Of a DNA stretch of 64,000 bases, positions 8,107 to 16,114 are shown piece by piece (the stretch's first letter is position 1; every line of letters begins with the position of its first letter). The translations under genes were made by a program, and so were the position numbers. The notes beneath the pieces are model-generated. The model was not told where the DNA came from. It did not search any database and saw only the letters and a program-made list of their open reading frames with translations. Source of the stretch: Schaalia odontolytica (GTDB taxonomy: Bacteria > Actinomycetota > Actinomycetes > Actinomycetales > Actinomycetaceae). The DNA lies in the NCBI RefSeq assembly GCF_002847525.1, contig NZ_PKKM01000009.1, forward strand, positions 69,700 through 133,699. The letters run 5' to 3'.

Positions 8107-8900
8107 AGCTGACTGTTATCGGCACTACCGGTTCGATGTCTGGCCCGGAGTCGCCGGCATCGTCCTACCTGGTTCAGGCTCGCGGCATCGACCCGCGATC
8201 GGGGGAAGAACGGACCTTCTCGCTCGTGTGCGACATGGGGCCGGGGTCTTTCGGCGCGCTGTGGGCTCATGTGTGCCCGTGCGAGCTCGACGCCCTCGCG
8301 CTGTCGCACTGCCACGCCGACCACATGGGCGACATCATCTCCCTCCAGGTTTATCGCAAGTGGGGCCCGGGAGCGGCCGCATCCGCGCTGCCCCTGTACG
8401 GTCCCGCCGAGACGCTGCGCCGCGTGCGCCAGATCGAAGACGCCCCGGACGATGAGGCATACGAGGTCGAATTCGCCTTCACCCACATGCAGCTGGGCGA
8501 GGCCTACCGGGTCGGACCCATGACGATCCGCCCCTACCGGGCCCTGCACCCGGTCGAGGCGTACGGCCTGCGTATCGAAGGACCCTCCGAGGAGGATCCC
8601 GAGCGCCTCGTGTCCCTGTTCTACACGGGCGACACCGACCTGTGCGACACGATCATCGAAGGCGCCCGCGGGGTTGACGTGTTCCTCAGTGAGGTCGGCT
8701 TCACGAGCGACGAGACCGAGCCTGACATGCACATGGATGGCGTGCGCGCGGGCGAGGTTGCCACGCGAGCCGGAGTGGGCCGCATGATCGCGACCCACAT
8801 CCAGCCCTGGACGCCCCGTGATCGGGTGGCCTCTGAAGTCCGACAGACCTGGTCGGGTCCGCTCGACTTCGCAACCTCGGGGATGCAGGTCAGCCTCTGA
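8103..8900 (+). CDS. MBL-fold metallohydrolase, Rv1339-like
   Basis: A 265-residue metallo-beta-lactamase-fold enzyme. Metal ligands are visible: H-C-H-A-D-H (SHCHADHMGD, about residues 74-79), H143 in RALHPVEAYG, D181 in FYTGDTD, and a late HIQP histidine. Its position after murI and its sequence style match mycobacterial Rv1339, an atypical class II phosphodiesterase acting on cyclic AMP. RNase Z-like activity is the main alternative. The GTG start overlaps the murI stop by 4 bases. Confidence 0.8.
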   Translation: MKLTVIGTTGSMSGPESPASSYLVQARGIDPRSGEERTFSLVCDMGPGSFGALWAHVCPCELDALALSHCHADHMGDIISLQVYRKWGPGAAASALPLYGPAETLRRVRQIEDAPDDEAYEVEFAFTHMQLGEAYRVGPMTIRPYRALHPVEAYGLRIEGPSEEDPERLVSLFYTGDTDLCDTIIEGARGVDVFLSEVGFTSDETEPDMHMDGVRAGEVATRAGVGRMIATHIQPWTPRDRVASEVRQTWSGPLDFATSGMQVSL

Positions 8901-8945
8901 GCTGTCTCTCGCCCTACCAATGGGCGAGGCGAGGCGGTTCCTTGG

Positions 8946-9863
8946 TCAGTCGCTAGACGTCGAGTACGAGGCGTTGTGTCGCTTCCACTCCGCCAGGTAT
9001 GTGGCCACGCGCGCCGGTCCTGAAGCCTCGGACCATCCGTGATTCTTGTGACGCAGCAGAATCTTGCGCGTTCCCAGTGAGGGAAGAGGCGTGATGCGCA
9101 TGCCCTCCGTGTGGGCCCCGGCCAGCGCCATGGCCGGAAGGATCGTCGATCCCGTGCGGGCGCGCACGAGGGCACGGGCGGCCTCGTAGGTCGCGTAGAG
9201 GTGGGGCGCCCATCGCGTATCCGGGAACGCCTTCGTGATACGGCGCATGACGTGGTCGCCGCTGGTGCCCGGATTGACGCGCAGCCAGGTGAGGTCCGCT
9301 AGGTCTTCGATCGACCCGATGGGGGGAGCGGAGTCCGGGGTGACGAGCATCCAGGGTTCGTCGAGGAATGGGACGTCCGTGTATCCGCGAGGGGCCAGAC
9401 CCGGGTCCTCGTCTCGTTCAATGACGAGGATGTCGTACTGGCCCGTGCGCAGTGCCGCCATGCCGGGGGTTTCTTCGGTTTCCTCGATGCGCAGGTCGAC
9501 GCCTGGGAGTGCGTCGAGGAGGTCGGGGAGCGCGGGGATGAGGGTCGATCTGCAGATCGTCAGGAACGCCCCGATGGTGACCGTTCCCGTGACCTGTCCC
9601 GTCAGAGGGCGCAGGGCCTTGAGGGCTTCTTCGATGTCGGCGTTGATGCGTTCGCCGGCCTCGGCGACGATCGTGCCGGCGGGGGTGAGAATCGCGCCGG
9701 ATGTGGTGCGCTCGACGAGCTTGAGGCCGACTTCCTCCTCGAGTTTTTGAATCTGCTGGGACACTGCGGAGGGCGAGACCATGAGGATGTCCGCGGCGGC
9801 AACGATGCCGCCTTCTCGTGCGACGGACAGAAGGAAAGGCAAGCGGCGGGGGTCGATGTCCAC
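8946..9863 (-). CDS. LysR family transcriptional regulator
   Basis: A 305-residue LysR-type regulator. The N-terminal winged helix-turn-helix is clear (LPFLLSVAREGGIVAAADILMVSPSAVSQQIQKLEEEVG, residues 8-46), followed by a linker helix and a two-lobed effector domain with TVTIGAF starting the first lobe. GTG at 9861-9863 has AAGGAG five bases upstream. The effector is unknown. The only obvious partner is the divergent small membrane protein at 9950, with 86 AT-rich bases between them, the usual place for a LysR operator. Confidence 0.9.
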   Translation of the reverse strand: MDIDPRRLPFLLSVAREGGIVAAADILMVSPSAVSQQIQKLEEEVGLKLVERTTSGAILTPAGTIVAEAGERINADIEEALKALRPLTGQVTGTVTIGAFLTICRSTLIPALPDLLDALPGVDLRIEETEETPGMAALRTGQYDILVIERDEDPGLAPRGYTDVPFLDEPWMLVTPDSAPPIGSIEDLADLTWLRVNPGTSGDHVMRRITKAFPDTRWAPHLYATYEAARALVRARTGSTILPAMALAGAHTEGMRITPLPSLGTRKILLRHKNHGWSEASGPARVATYLAEWKRHNASYSTSSD

Positions 9864-9949
9864 GCGAACTCCTTGGTTAAGTAAAACTGTAAGATAACTA
9901 TAGAACCATTCAATTGTGCTTGACTAGCGGAAGGTGCATCATATGAGTC
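9864..9949. promoter_or_regulatory. Divergent LysR/membrane-protein promoter region
   Basis: An 86-base AT-rich gap between divergent genes, containing several T-rich/A-rich half-sites around 9885-9910. I cannot fix one T-N11-A box with confidence. Confidence 0.35.
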
Positions 9950-10282
9950 ATGACGATCTCATCTCTTGTAATTCCGGTTCTCGGTTGGCTGGGTGCGGGC
10001 GCCTCTATCGCCGCCTACTACCTGGTTTCTTCCAAGCGCTTTGCTCCTGATTCCCTGCGCTACCACTCCCTGAATGTCTCCAGCTGCATCCTGCTGGCCC
10101 TTGCCTGTGCGTCCACCGGTGCGTGGCCGTCCTTCCTGACCAACGCCATTTTCATCGGCGTCGGCTGCACCATGATCTGGCGCGTGCGCGACCGCCTCGC
10201 GCGTCGCGTCATGCAGGTCGTTCGCTTCTTCGACGTGCGCCGTTACCTGCCGCGCCGCATGCGACTGGCGCGAGCTCGCTGA
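9950..10282 (+). CDS. CBU_0592-like small membrane protein
   Basis: A 110-residue membrane protein with three hydrophobic segments (about residues 5-26, 44-56, 60-77) and a strongly basic tail with many Arg residues. The order LGWLGAGASIAAYYLVS, then YHSLNVSSCILLALA and GAWPSFLTNAIFIG matches small membrane proteins of the CBU_0592 family. Role unknown. It is divergent from the LysR regulator and is followed by a hairpin, so it is probably transcribed alone. Confidence 0.75.
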   Translation: MTISSLVIPVLGWLGAGASIAAYYLVSSKRFAPDSLRYHSLNVSSCILLALACASTGAWPSFLTNAIFIGVGCTMIWRVRDRLARRVMQVVRFFDVRRYLPRRMRLARAR

Positions 10283-10302
10283 CTCTTCGTTGAATTGGGG
10301 AA

Positions 10303-10335
10303 GTGAGGGGGCAGGACGTGGGCCTGCCCCCTCAC
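10303..10335 (+). terminator. Hairpin after the small membrane protein
   Basis: GTGAGGGGGCAGG (10303-10315) and CCTGCCCCCTCAC (10323-10335) form a perfect 13-bp stem. There is no strong T-run. Confidence 0.7.
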
Positions 10336-10530
10336 TCTATCCACCGGCCGATCAATTAAGAAAAACGAATCTCCTCAGTCAAGACTTTTTCAAGTATTAT
10401 CAAGGAAAAGTCCGTAAGAAAAGCTTCACAGAAAAATTAGAAAATATCGATGGAAAAAATGGGCACGTAGGCGCATCATGTCAGTACGACGCGGTGACAG
10501 ATCCATCGCACGGTACTCAAAGAGGAGCAC
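10336..10530 (+). promoter_or_regulatory. AT-rich leader or promoter of a 40-codon ORF
   Basis: A conspicuously AT-rich stretch in GC-rich surroundings. It contains a near-palindrome with arms GACTTTTTC (10383-10391) and GGAAAAGTC (10404-10412), 8 of 9 paired, around TATTAT. It ends at the ribosome binding site of the small ORF at 10534. It may hold a strong promoter or a structured leader RNA. Confidence 0.4.
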
Positions 10531-10533
10531 ACA

Positions 10534-10656
10534 ATGTCTCGTTTCGTCGCATCACTCCTTCATCGCCTCACCCATCACCGCAGGGTGCGCCAACAGCGCA
10601 ACCCCCTGCAGTTCTCGATGGACCGCCCCATCTTCGGCAACCTCGTCGCCCGTTGA
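10534..10656 (+). CDS. Small basic 40-residue protein
   Basis: A short ORF with a very good ribosome binding site (AGAGGAG, six bases before the ATG). The product has a hydrophobic/basic first half (SRFVASLLHRLTHHRRVRQQR) with a net strong positive charge and ends FGNLVAR. It is isolated between a terminator at 10303 and a strong hairpin at 10678. I recognise no family. It could be a ribosome- or membrane-associated peptide; the arrangement (own promoter, SD, terminator) is the main support. Confidence 0.6.
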   Translation: MSRFVASLLHRLTHHRRVRQQRNPLQFSMDRPIFGNLVAR

Positions 10657-10677
10657 TGGCGCGCCTGCGGGCGCAAC

Positions 10678-10719
10678 ACACAAGTGCCGGACACCCTCGG
10701 GTGCCCGGCACATTTGTGT
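10678..10719. terminator. Bidirectional hairpin between small ORF and rdgB
   Basis: A long stem: ACACAA and GTGCCGG with ACCC on the left, GGGT, CCGGCAC and TTTGTGT on the right. It separates the + strand small ORF from the converging rdgB. Confidence 0.75.
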
Positions 10720-10731
10720 CTGCGGTGCTTC

Positions 10732-11346
10732 TCAGCCGCGCAGGTACTCCACGATGTGGGGCATGAGGGCGCGGAAGGCGATGCCGCGGTGGCTGATCGC
10801 GTTCTTCTGTTCCGCACTCATCTGAGCGGTCGTGACCTCGAAGCCCTCGGGGACAAAGATCGGGTCGTAGCCGAATCCGCCGTCGCCGCGAGGGGAACGC
10901 GTCAGGGTGCCGCGCACCTCGCCGCGCTCGACGAACTCGCGACCGTCCGGGGTCACGAGAACTGCGGCCGACACGAAGGCCGCGCCGCGGTGGGCGTCGG
11001 GAACGTCGGAGAGCTGATCGATGAGCAGACGTAGGTTCGCCTCGTCATCCCCGTGGGAGCCAGACCAACGCGCGGAGAAGATGCCGGGCGCCCCGCCCAG
11101 CACGTCCACCGTGATACCGGAGTCGTCGGCAATGGCAGCCAGGCCGGTGGCGCGAGCCAGAGCGCGGGCCTTGATGAGGGAGTTCTCCTCGAAGGTCACC
11201 CCATCCTCGACCGGGGAAGCCACGTCGAAATCGCTCATGCGAGCCACGCATCCGGCCTCGAAGCCCTCCCATGCGGGGGCCAGGATGGCCTCAAGCTCGC
11301 TGACCTTGTGCGCGTTGGAGGTCGCGAAGACCAGGCGCGCGCTCAC
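10732..11346 (-). CDS. rdgB: XTP/dITP pyrophosphatase (RdgB/HAM1)
   Basis: A 204-residue house-cleaning enzyme that hydrolyses dITP, XTP and related nucleotides to monophosphates, keeping deaminated bases out of DNA and RNA. Family motifs are all present: [31 protein letters not shown], the metal-binding ADDSGI and [13 protein letters not shown], then [11 protein letters not shown] and [10 protein letters not shown] near the end. It overlaps rph by 4 bases on the same strand, so the pair is one transcript. Confidence 0.95.
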   Translation of the reverse strand: MSARLVFATSNAHKVSELEAILAPAWEGFEAGCVARMSDFDVASPVEDGVTFEENSLIKARALARATGLAAIADDSGITVDVLGGAPGIFSARWSGSHGDDEANLRLLIDQLSDVPDAHRGAAFVSAAVLVTPDGREFVERGEVRGTLTRSPRGDGGFGYDPIFVPEGFEVTTAQMSAEQKNAISHRGIAFRALMPHIVEYLRG

Positions 11347-12110
11347 GGGCGCACCTCGACGCGCTCCATGAGGGGAGCCTCGAGTGCGAGCTTCTGCGCC
11401 TGAGCGAGCTGGGCGTTACCCAGGGTCGCCAGGTCCAGCAGCTCGCCCAGCTCATCGCGGTTGAAGGGGGCGTGCTCGGCGGTGCCCTGGACCTCGATGA
11501 AGCGGCCATCACCCGTCTGGACGACGTTCATGTCGGTTTCGGCGCGCACGTCCTCAACGTAGGGCAGGTCCAGCATGGGGGTGCCGTCGATGACGCCCAC
11601 GGAGATCGCGGAGATCGAATCGTTGAGGACCTTGGCGGAGGGCTTGAGGATGCCCTGCTCCTTCGCCCAGCTCACGGCGTCGGCGAGGGCCACGTAAGCG
11701 CCAGTGATCGCTGCGGTGCGGGTACCGCCATCGGCGCGCAGAACGTCGCAGTCCAGAACGATGGTGTTCTCGCCGAGCGCGGAGACGTCGACGATGCCGC
11801 GCAGGGAGCGGCCAATGAGGCGCGAGATTTCTTGGGTGCGGCCGCCGACCTTGCCCTTGATGGACTCACGGGAGGAACGCTGCTCGGTTGCGCGCGGGAG
11901 CATCGAGTACTCGCCGGTCACCCAGCCCTCGCCGGAGTCGCGCTTCCAGCGCGGCACGCCCTCAGTGAAAGAAGCGACACACAGGACGCGGGTGTTGCCG
12001 AACTCGATGAGAACGGAACCCTCACCGGTGCCCGACCAACCGCGGGTAATGGAGACGGGACGGAGCTGGGACGGGGTGCGCCCATCGGCGCGCAGGGGAG
12101 TATTTGTCAT
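11343..12110 (-). CDS. rph: Ribonuclease PH
   Basis: A 255-residue phosphorolytic exonuclease that trims tRNA 3' ends. The RPVSITRGW and [16 protein letters not shown] opening, the RSLRGIVD arginines, [24 protein letters not shown] (the phosphate/metal region) and GTAEHAPF are typical. TACCCT lies seven bases before the ATG, with no ribosome binding site. The 12-base spacing to divergent nudC means the two promoters are interlaced. Confidence 0.96.
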   Translation of the reverse strand: MTNTPLRADGRTPSQLRPVSITRGWSGTGEGSVLIEFGNTRVLCVASFTEGVPRWKRDSGEGWVTGEYSMLPRATEQRSSRESIKGKVGGRTQEISRLIGRSLRGIVDVSALGENTIVLDCDVLRADGGTRTAAITGAYVALADAVSWAKEQGILKPSAKVLNDSISAISVGVIDGTPMLDLPYVEDVRAETDMNVVQTGDGRFIEVQGTAEHAPFNRDELGELLDLATLGNAQLAQAQKLALEAPLMERVEVRP

Positions 12111-12146
12111 ACTGCCTAGGGTAGCCCACCGCGTTACCGTGGAGTT

Positions 12147-13082
12147 ATGAGTCTTGATCTACCTCTCGTCCGCGGTCACGTCGACCCGGCCGTCGCGCTA
12201 CGCGAATCCGTGGCTCCCGCGGCGCTGGTGCGTGCCGGTGAGGCCGATGTCATTGTCGTCGACCCGTCCGGTTTCGTTCTTCTCGACGAGGTTGAGGCAT
12301 CCTCCTCGGACGCTCCTGTCCTGCGACGGATGGTCGGGGACGAGGCCACACGCGCGCTCGAGGGGGCCACGGCCTCGTTTATTGGGGTGGCGGGTGGCCG
12401 CTCCGTCGTCGCGATCGAGACGAGCCGGGACGAGGCGTGGGGGCGTTGGGAGCACCTGCGCGCGGTCGGGTGGCAGCTCGACGGTGACGATGCGGCCCTG
12501 GCGCTGACCGCGCTCGCGCTCGCGGGCTGGCACGCCAACTACCGCTTCTGCCCGTGCTGCGGGGCCCCGGTGCAGCTGGTGTCCGGCGGGTGGGCCGCGC
12601 GATGCGAGACGTGCGACCGGCTCGAGTATCCGCGCCAGGACCCGGCCATCATCGTCCTCGTGCAGGATCACGATGGGTGCGTCCTCCTGGCGCACAACGC
12701 GCTGTGGCGGCCCGGCTTCGTGTCGATTATCGCCGGCTACGTCGAGGCCGGGGAATCCCCGGACGTCACGGTCGCCCGCGAGGTCGCCGAGGAGGTTGGC
12801 GTCGAGATCGAGACGCCCACCTACGTCGCCACGCAGCCGTGGCCCTTCGGGCGTTCGCAGATGATGGGCTACCGGGCTCGCACCGTCTCGCCGCACCCGA
12901 CCCCGCAGGCGGACGGCGTAGAAATCGAGTGGGCGCGCTTCTATAGCCGCGACGAGCTGACGCGCGCGCTGGAATCCGGGGAGATCAGCGCCCCCGGACG
13001 CGCCTCGATCGCCTACGCGCTACTTCGGGAATGGTACGGCGCCGAACTGCCGAGCGGCCCGGACGGCGCGGGACGCAACTGA
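12147..13082 (+). CDS. nudC: NAD+ diphosphatase NudC
   Basis: A 311-residue Nudix hydrolase that splits NAD(H) to NMN(H) and AMP and, in characterised members, removes NAD caps from RNA. A four-cysteine zinc ribbon (CPCC...CETC, about residues 135-157) precedes the Nudix box G-x5-E-x7-REVAEEVG (about 196-218), and the NADH-specific [13 protein letters not shown] array follows. The start is leaderless-like: TACCGT ends six bases before the ATG. It is followed by uvrD2 26 bases on, as in mycobacteria. Confidence 0.94.
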   Translation: MSLDLPLVRGHVDPAVALRESVAPAALVRAGEADVIVVDPSGFVLLDEVEASSSDAPVLRRMVGDEATRALEGATASFIGVAGGRSVVAIETSRDEAWGRWEHLRAVGWQLDGDDAALALTALALAGWHANYRFCPCCGAPVQLVSGGWAARCETCDRLEYPRQDPAIIVLVQDHDGCVLLAHNALWRPGFVSIIAGYVEAGESPDVTVAREVAEEVGVEIETPTYVATQPWPFGRSQMMGYRARTVSPHPTPQADGVEIEWARFYSRDELTRALESGEISAPGRASIAYALLREWYGAELPSGPDGAGRN

Positions 13083-13108
13083 GGGCGGGCGATGGAACAA
13101 TGGGGACC

Positions 13109-15124
13109 ATGAACCCCGAGGAACTGCTGGACGCCCTGGACCCCGATCAGCGCGCCGTCGCCACGCAGGTGGCAGGCCCTCTCGCCGTCCTGGCGGGCGC
13201 GGGCACCGGCAAGACCCGTGCGATCACGTACCGCATCGCGTACGGGGCGGCCGTCGGCGCCTTCGACCCATCCAACGTGCTCGCCGTGACCTTCACGCAG
13301 CGTGCGGCTTTCGAGATGCGCCACCGCCTCGCCCAGCTGGGGGTTCCCAAGGCTCAGGCACGCACCTTCCACTCCGCGGCACTGCGCCAGCTGCGCCATT
13401 TTTGGCCCACCGTCGTGGGCGGTCCGCTGCCCGACGTCATTCCGCACAAGGCCTCCCTCGTTGCGGCCTCCGCAGCGCGCCTGGGGATCACGATTGACCG
13501 CACGAACGTGCGCGACATTGCAGCCGAGGTTGAATGGGCCAAGGTGTCGATGATCGATGCCGCACACTACGCCTCGCGCGTGGCTCGCCTGCGCCGTGAC
13601 GTGCCCGCCGGGTTGGATGCGGGCGACATGGCGCGCCTCCTCGACGTCTATGAGGACGCGAAGAACGAACGCGGTGTCATTGATTTCGAGGACATCCTCA
13701 TCTATCTGTGCGGCATGCTGCAGGAACGTGCCGACGTCGCCTCGATCGTACGCAAGCAGTACCGCTCCTTCGTGGTCGATGAGTTCCAGGACGTCAACCT
13801 CCTCCAGGCGCGTCTGCTCGACCTGTGGCTGGGTGGGCGCCACGACGTGTGCGTCGTCGGCGACGTCGCACAGACCATCTACTCCTTCACGGGCGCATCC
13901 CCGGACTACCTGACAGGTTTCGGGCGCAAGCATCCGGGCGCACGCATCGTCGAGCTGACCCGCGACTACCGGTCGACCCCGCAGATCGTGAGTGTGGCGA
14001 ACGACGTCCTGGCGCGCTCGAGCCAGCGCGAGGGTACGGTGCGCCTGTCCAGCCAGCGCGACGGCGGCGCTCAGGTTACCTACCGCACCTACGACGACGA
14101 TCGCGCCGAGGCCGAGGGCATCGCAGCCTCGATCGCGGACCTCATCGCGGGTGGCATGGCACCCCATTCGATCGCTGTCCTCATGCGGACGAACGGCCAG
14201 TCCCAGGCCTTCGAGGAGGCCCTGGGTGCGCGCGGTATTCCCGTCGCCGTCGCCGGGGGCAAGCCCTTCTTCGCTCGTGACGACGTGCGTACCGCCATCT
14301 CGCGCCTGCGGGCCGCGGCGGCGGCCGCCACCGACGACGGGAGCGTGGGCGAGATTGTGCGCGAGGTCCTGTCGGGCGTTGGCTGGGCGCCCGAGGCACC
14401 CTCCGGCCAGGCGGGATCCGAGCGCTGGTCGAACATGAACGCGATCGTCGGCTGGGCGGATGACAGCAAGGCGGAGACGCTCGCCGCGTTCGTTGCGGAG
14501 CTCGACGAACGAGTCGCCTATCAGGTCGAACCGGACAAGGCCGGCGTTGAGCTGGCCACCATTCACGCCGCCAAGGGCCTCGAATGGGACGCCGTCTTCC
14601 TCGTCGGCGTCGCCGAAGGACTCCTGCCGATCTCGTATGCAAAGACCGCGGCTGCGCGCGAGGAGGAGCGTCGCCTGCTGTATGTGGCCGTTACCCGTGC
14701 CCGTGACCTGCTGACCCTGTCGTGGGCGCGCTCGCGCGGCGCCGATGGGCGAGGGAAGCGCAAGCGCAGTCGCCTCCTCGACGGCATCTGGCCCGAAGAC
14801 ATACGAGTGGGCGCGCCGAAGAAGAGGGCGCGTGCCTCCGCCCGCGCCCTCAACCAGGCCTTCGAGGAGGAGGCATCGCCCCAGGCCATCGAGCTCTTTG
14901 GGCGCCTCAAGGCGTGGCGCCTCGAGGTCTCACGCCAGGCGGGCGTGCCGCCGTTCGCCGTGTTCACCGATCAGACCCTGCGCGACATTGCCCAGGCCAT
15001 GCCAAAGAACACGACGCAGCTGCGTGTCATCCGCGGCATCGGCGACGTGAAAGTGCAGCGCTTCGCCGCCCCGGTTCTTGCGCTCGTGCGCGGCGAAGAG
15101 GTCGTCGTCGACGAAGGCGCCTGA
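13109..15124 (+). CDS. uvrD2: UvrD2-type DNA helicase with HRDC domain
   Basis: A 671-residue superfamily 1 helicase. Walker A GAGTGKT (about 29-35), motif II VVDEFQDVN, motif III GDVAQTIYSFTGA, motif IV RDYRSTPQIV, motif V TIHAAKGLEWDAVFLVG and motif VI YVAVTRARDLL are all present. The last 80 residues form an HRDC domain, as in mycobacterial UvrD2. It unwinds DNA in repair. I start it at ATG 13109, where QRAVATQ begins shortly after and AACAAT ends seven bases upstream; an in-frame start at 13031 would overlap nudC. Confidence 0.93.
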   Translation: MNPEELLDALDPDQRAVATQVAGPLAVLAGAGTGKTRAITYRIAYGAAVGAFDPSNVLAVTFTQRAAFEMRHRLAQLGVPKAQARTFHSAALRQLRHFWPTVVGGPLPDVIPHKASLVAASAARLGITIDRTNVRDIAAEVEWAKVSMIDAAHYASRVARLRRDVPAGLDAGDMARLLDVYEDAKNERGVIDFEDILIYLCGMLQERADVASIVRKQYRSFVVDEFQDVNLLQARLLDLWLGGRHDVCVVGDVAQTIYSFTGASPDYLTGFGRKHPGARIVELTRDYRSTPQIVSVANDVLARSSQREGTVRLSSQRDGGAQVTYRTYDDDRAEAEGIAASIADLIAGGMAPHSIAVLMRTNGQSQAFEEALGARGIPVAVAGGKPFFARDDVRTAISRLRAAAAAATDDGSVGEIVREVLSGVGWAPEAPSGQAGSERWSNMNAIVGWADDSKAETLAAFVAELDERVAYQVEPDKAGVELATIHAAKGLEWDAVFLVGVAEGLLPISYAKTAAAREEERRLLYVAVTRARDLLTLSWARSRGADGRGKRKRSRLLDGIWPEDIRVGAPKKRARASARALNQAFEEEASPQAIELFGRLKAWRLEVSRQAGVPPFAVFTDQTLRDIAQAMPKNTTQLRVIRGIGDVKVQRFAAPVLALVRGEEVVVDEGA

Positions 15125-15125
15125 G

Positions 15126-16004
15126 CTAGGAATCGAGCCCGTTGATGCCACACACGCAGCGGCTGGCGGGTTCCACGTCTTCGACGCGTACCGACCCGTC
15201 ATCGCAAATGGTCGCTACCTGTGCGCACTGCGACTCGGTGAGCGCCCCCGAGACGAAGTCCATCACCAGCTGACCCACGCGTTGGGCCGCCGCGAAGTGA
15301 GCCAGCAGAGCCAGCGGCGCGAGCGGCCACGCTTCCAGCTCACGCAGGTGCGTCAGATGGAACGGGTCCTGCGCTGCGCGAGCAAGCTGCGAGCACTGGT
15401 AACAGGGGGTCACCCCCGGGATGACGAACGGACCCACCTCGTAGGAGTGCTCGCCACGCGTCACGATCAGATGAGGGGTGTCGTGAGCGGTGAGCTCGAA
15501 CGGTATCCCCGGATCGACGACTCGATCCGCTGACACAATCGAAAGCTCGGGCGGACACTGGGCGTACAGACGGGGCAGCGGGATGAGATCGCGAAGCGTG
15601 CGGCGCACCGCGCGGTGGCGAGGGGTGCCCGTGTAGTGCCCGCCGAATACGCGATCCCAATCCTCGTCAACCAGGGAGTGAGTCTCGATCGACAGCGACA
15701 GTGACAGCGTGTCGACGAGACTGTGGAGCGCGAGGAGCGTCGCCGGAACAGCTCCGACAATGCCGAGTGCAAGGTGGGGGAGTGCCTCGCTTCCGTCGGT
15801 GAGGCGTGCCTCAGCCAGAGCCGCGAGAAGCTCGGGCGAGGCCTGAACATCGTCGCGCTCGCGGGCTGGGTGTGCCTGATGGCTCAGCCAGAGCTGGTCG
15901 CTCGCGTGCAGATTGTCGAGCAAGACGTGTCGAGCGCGGTCGCCGCCAACTTGTACGCTGCCCGGGCCCCGCCAGAGAACCGCCGTGTTATGTGCCAGGT
16001 TCAT
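15126..16004 (-). CDS. TOMM-leader-binding/cyclodehydratase-partner-like protein
   Basis: A 292-residue protein resembling the ocin-ThiF-like partners of YcaO cyclodehydratases. The signature GPFVIPGVTPCYQC is followed by a CxC near the end (C283, C285), a likely four-cysteine zinc site with the CYQC pair near residues 200 and 203. No YcaO gene or precursor peptide is nearby, and no ThiF ATP motif is seen. The same family sits beside uvrD2 in mycobacteria (Rv3196 position), so it is probably a housekeeping recruit rather than part of a bacteriocin cluster. Confidence 0.65.
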   Translation of the reverse strand: MNLAHNTAVLWRGPGSVQVGGDRARHVLLDNLHASDQLWLSHQAHPARERDDVQASPELLAALAEARLTDGSEALPHLALGIVGAVPATLLALHSLVDTLSLSLSIETHSLVDEDWDRVFGGHYTGTPRHRAVRRTLRDLIPLPRLYAQCPPELSIVSADRVVDPGIPFELTAHDTPHLIVTRGEHSYEVGPFVIPGVTPCYQCSQLARAAQDPFHLTHLRELEAWPLAPLALLAHFAAAQRVGQLVMDFVSGALTESQCAQVATICDDGSVRVEDVEPASRCVCGINGLDS

Positions 16005-16114
16005 GTCAATCTCCTTCAGTTTGTAGCTGACGGAGCCATCATGAACCCGTGTGGTGAGCGCGCGGGGGCGTTTGAAAAATCTGTGGAAAACTTGTCAGAT
16101 CTTTTTGGAACGAA

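Noticed and set aside
10290..10766. A 158-codon + strand frame across the 10.3-10.7 kb gap
   Set aside because: It crosses a terminator hairpin and overlaps the better supported small ORF at 10534 in another frame.
13013..14566. A 517-codon minus-strand frame
   Set aside because: Lies opposite uvrD2, whose helicase motifs are complete; the frame has no recognisable domain.
15126..16004. Bacteriocin biosynthesis cluster
   Set aside because: Only the partner-like protein is present; no YcaO, oxidase, transporter or precursor peptide is adjacent.
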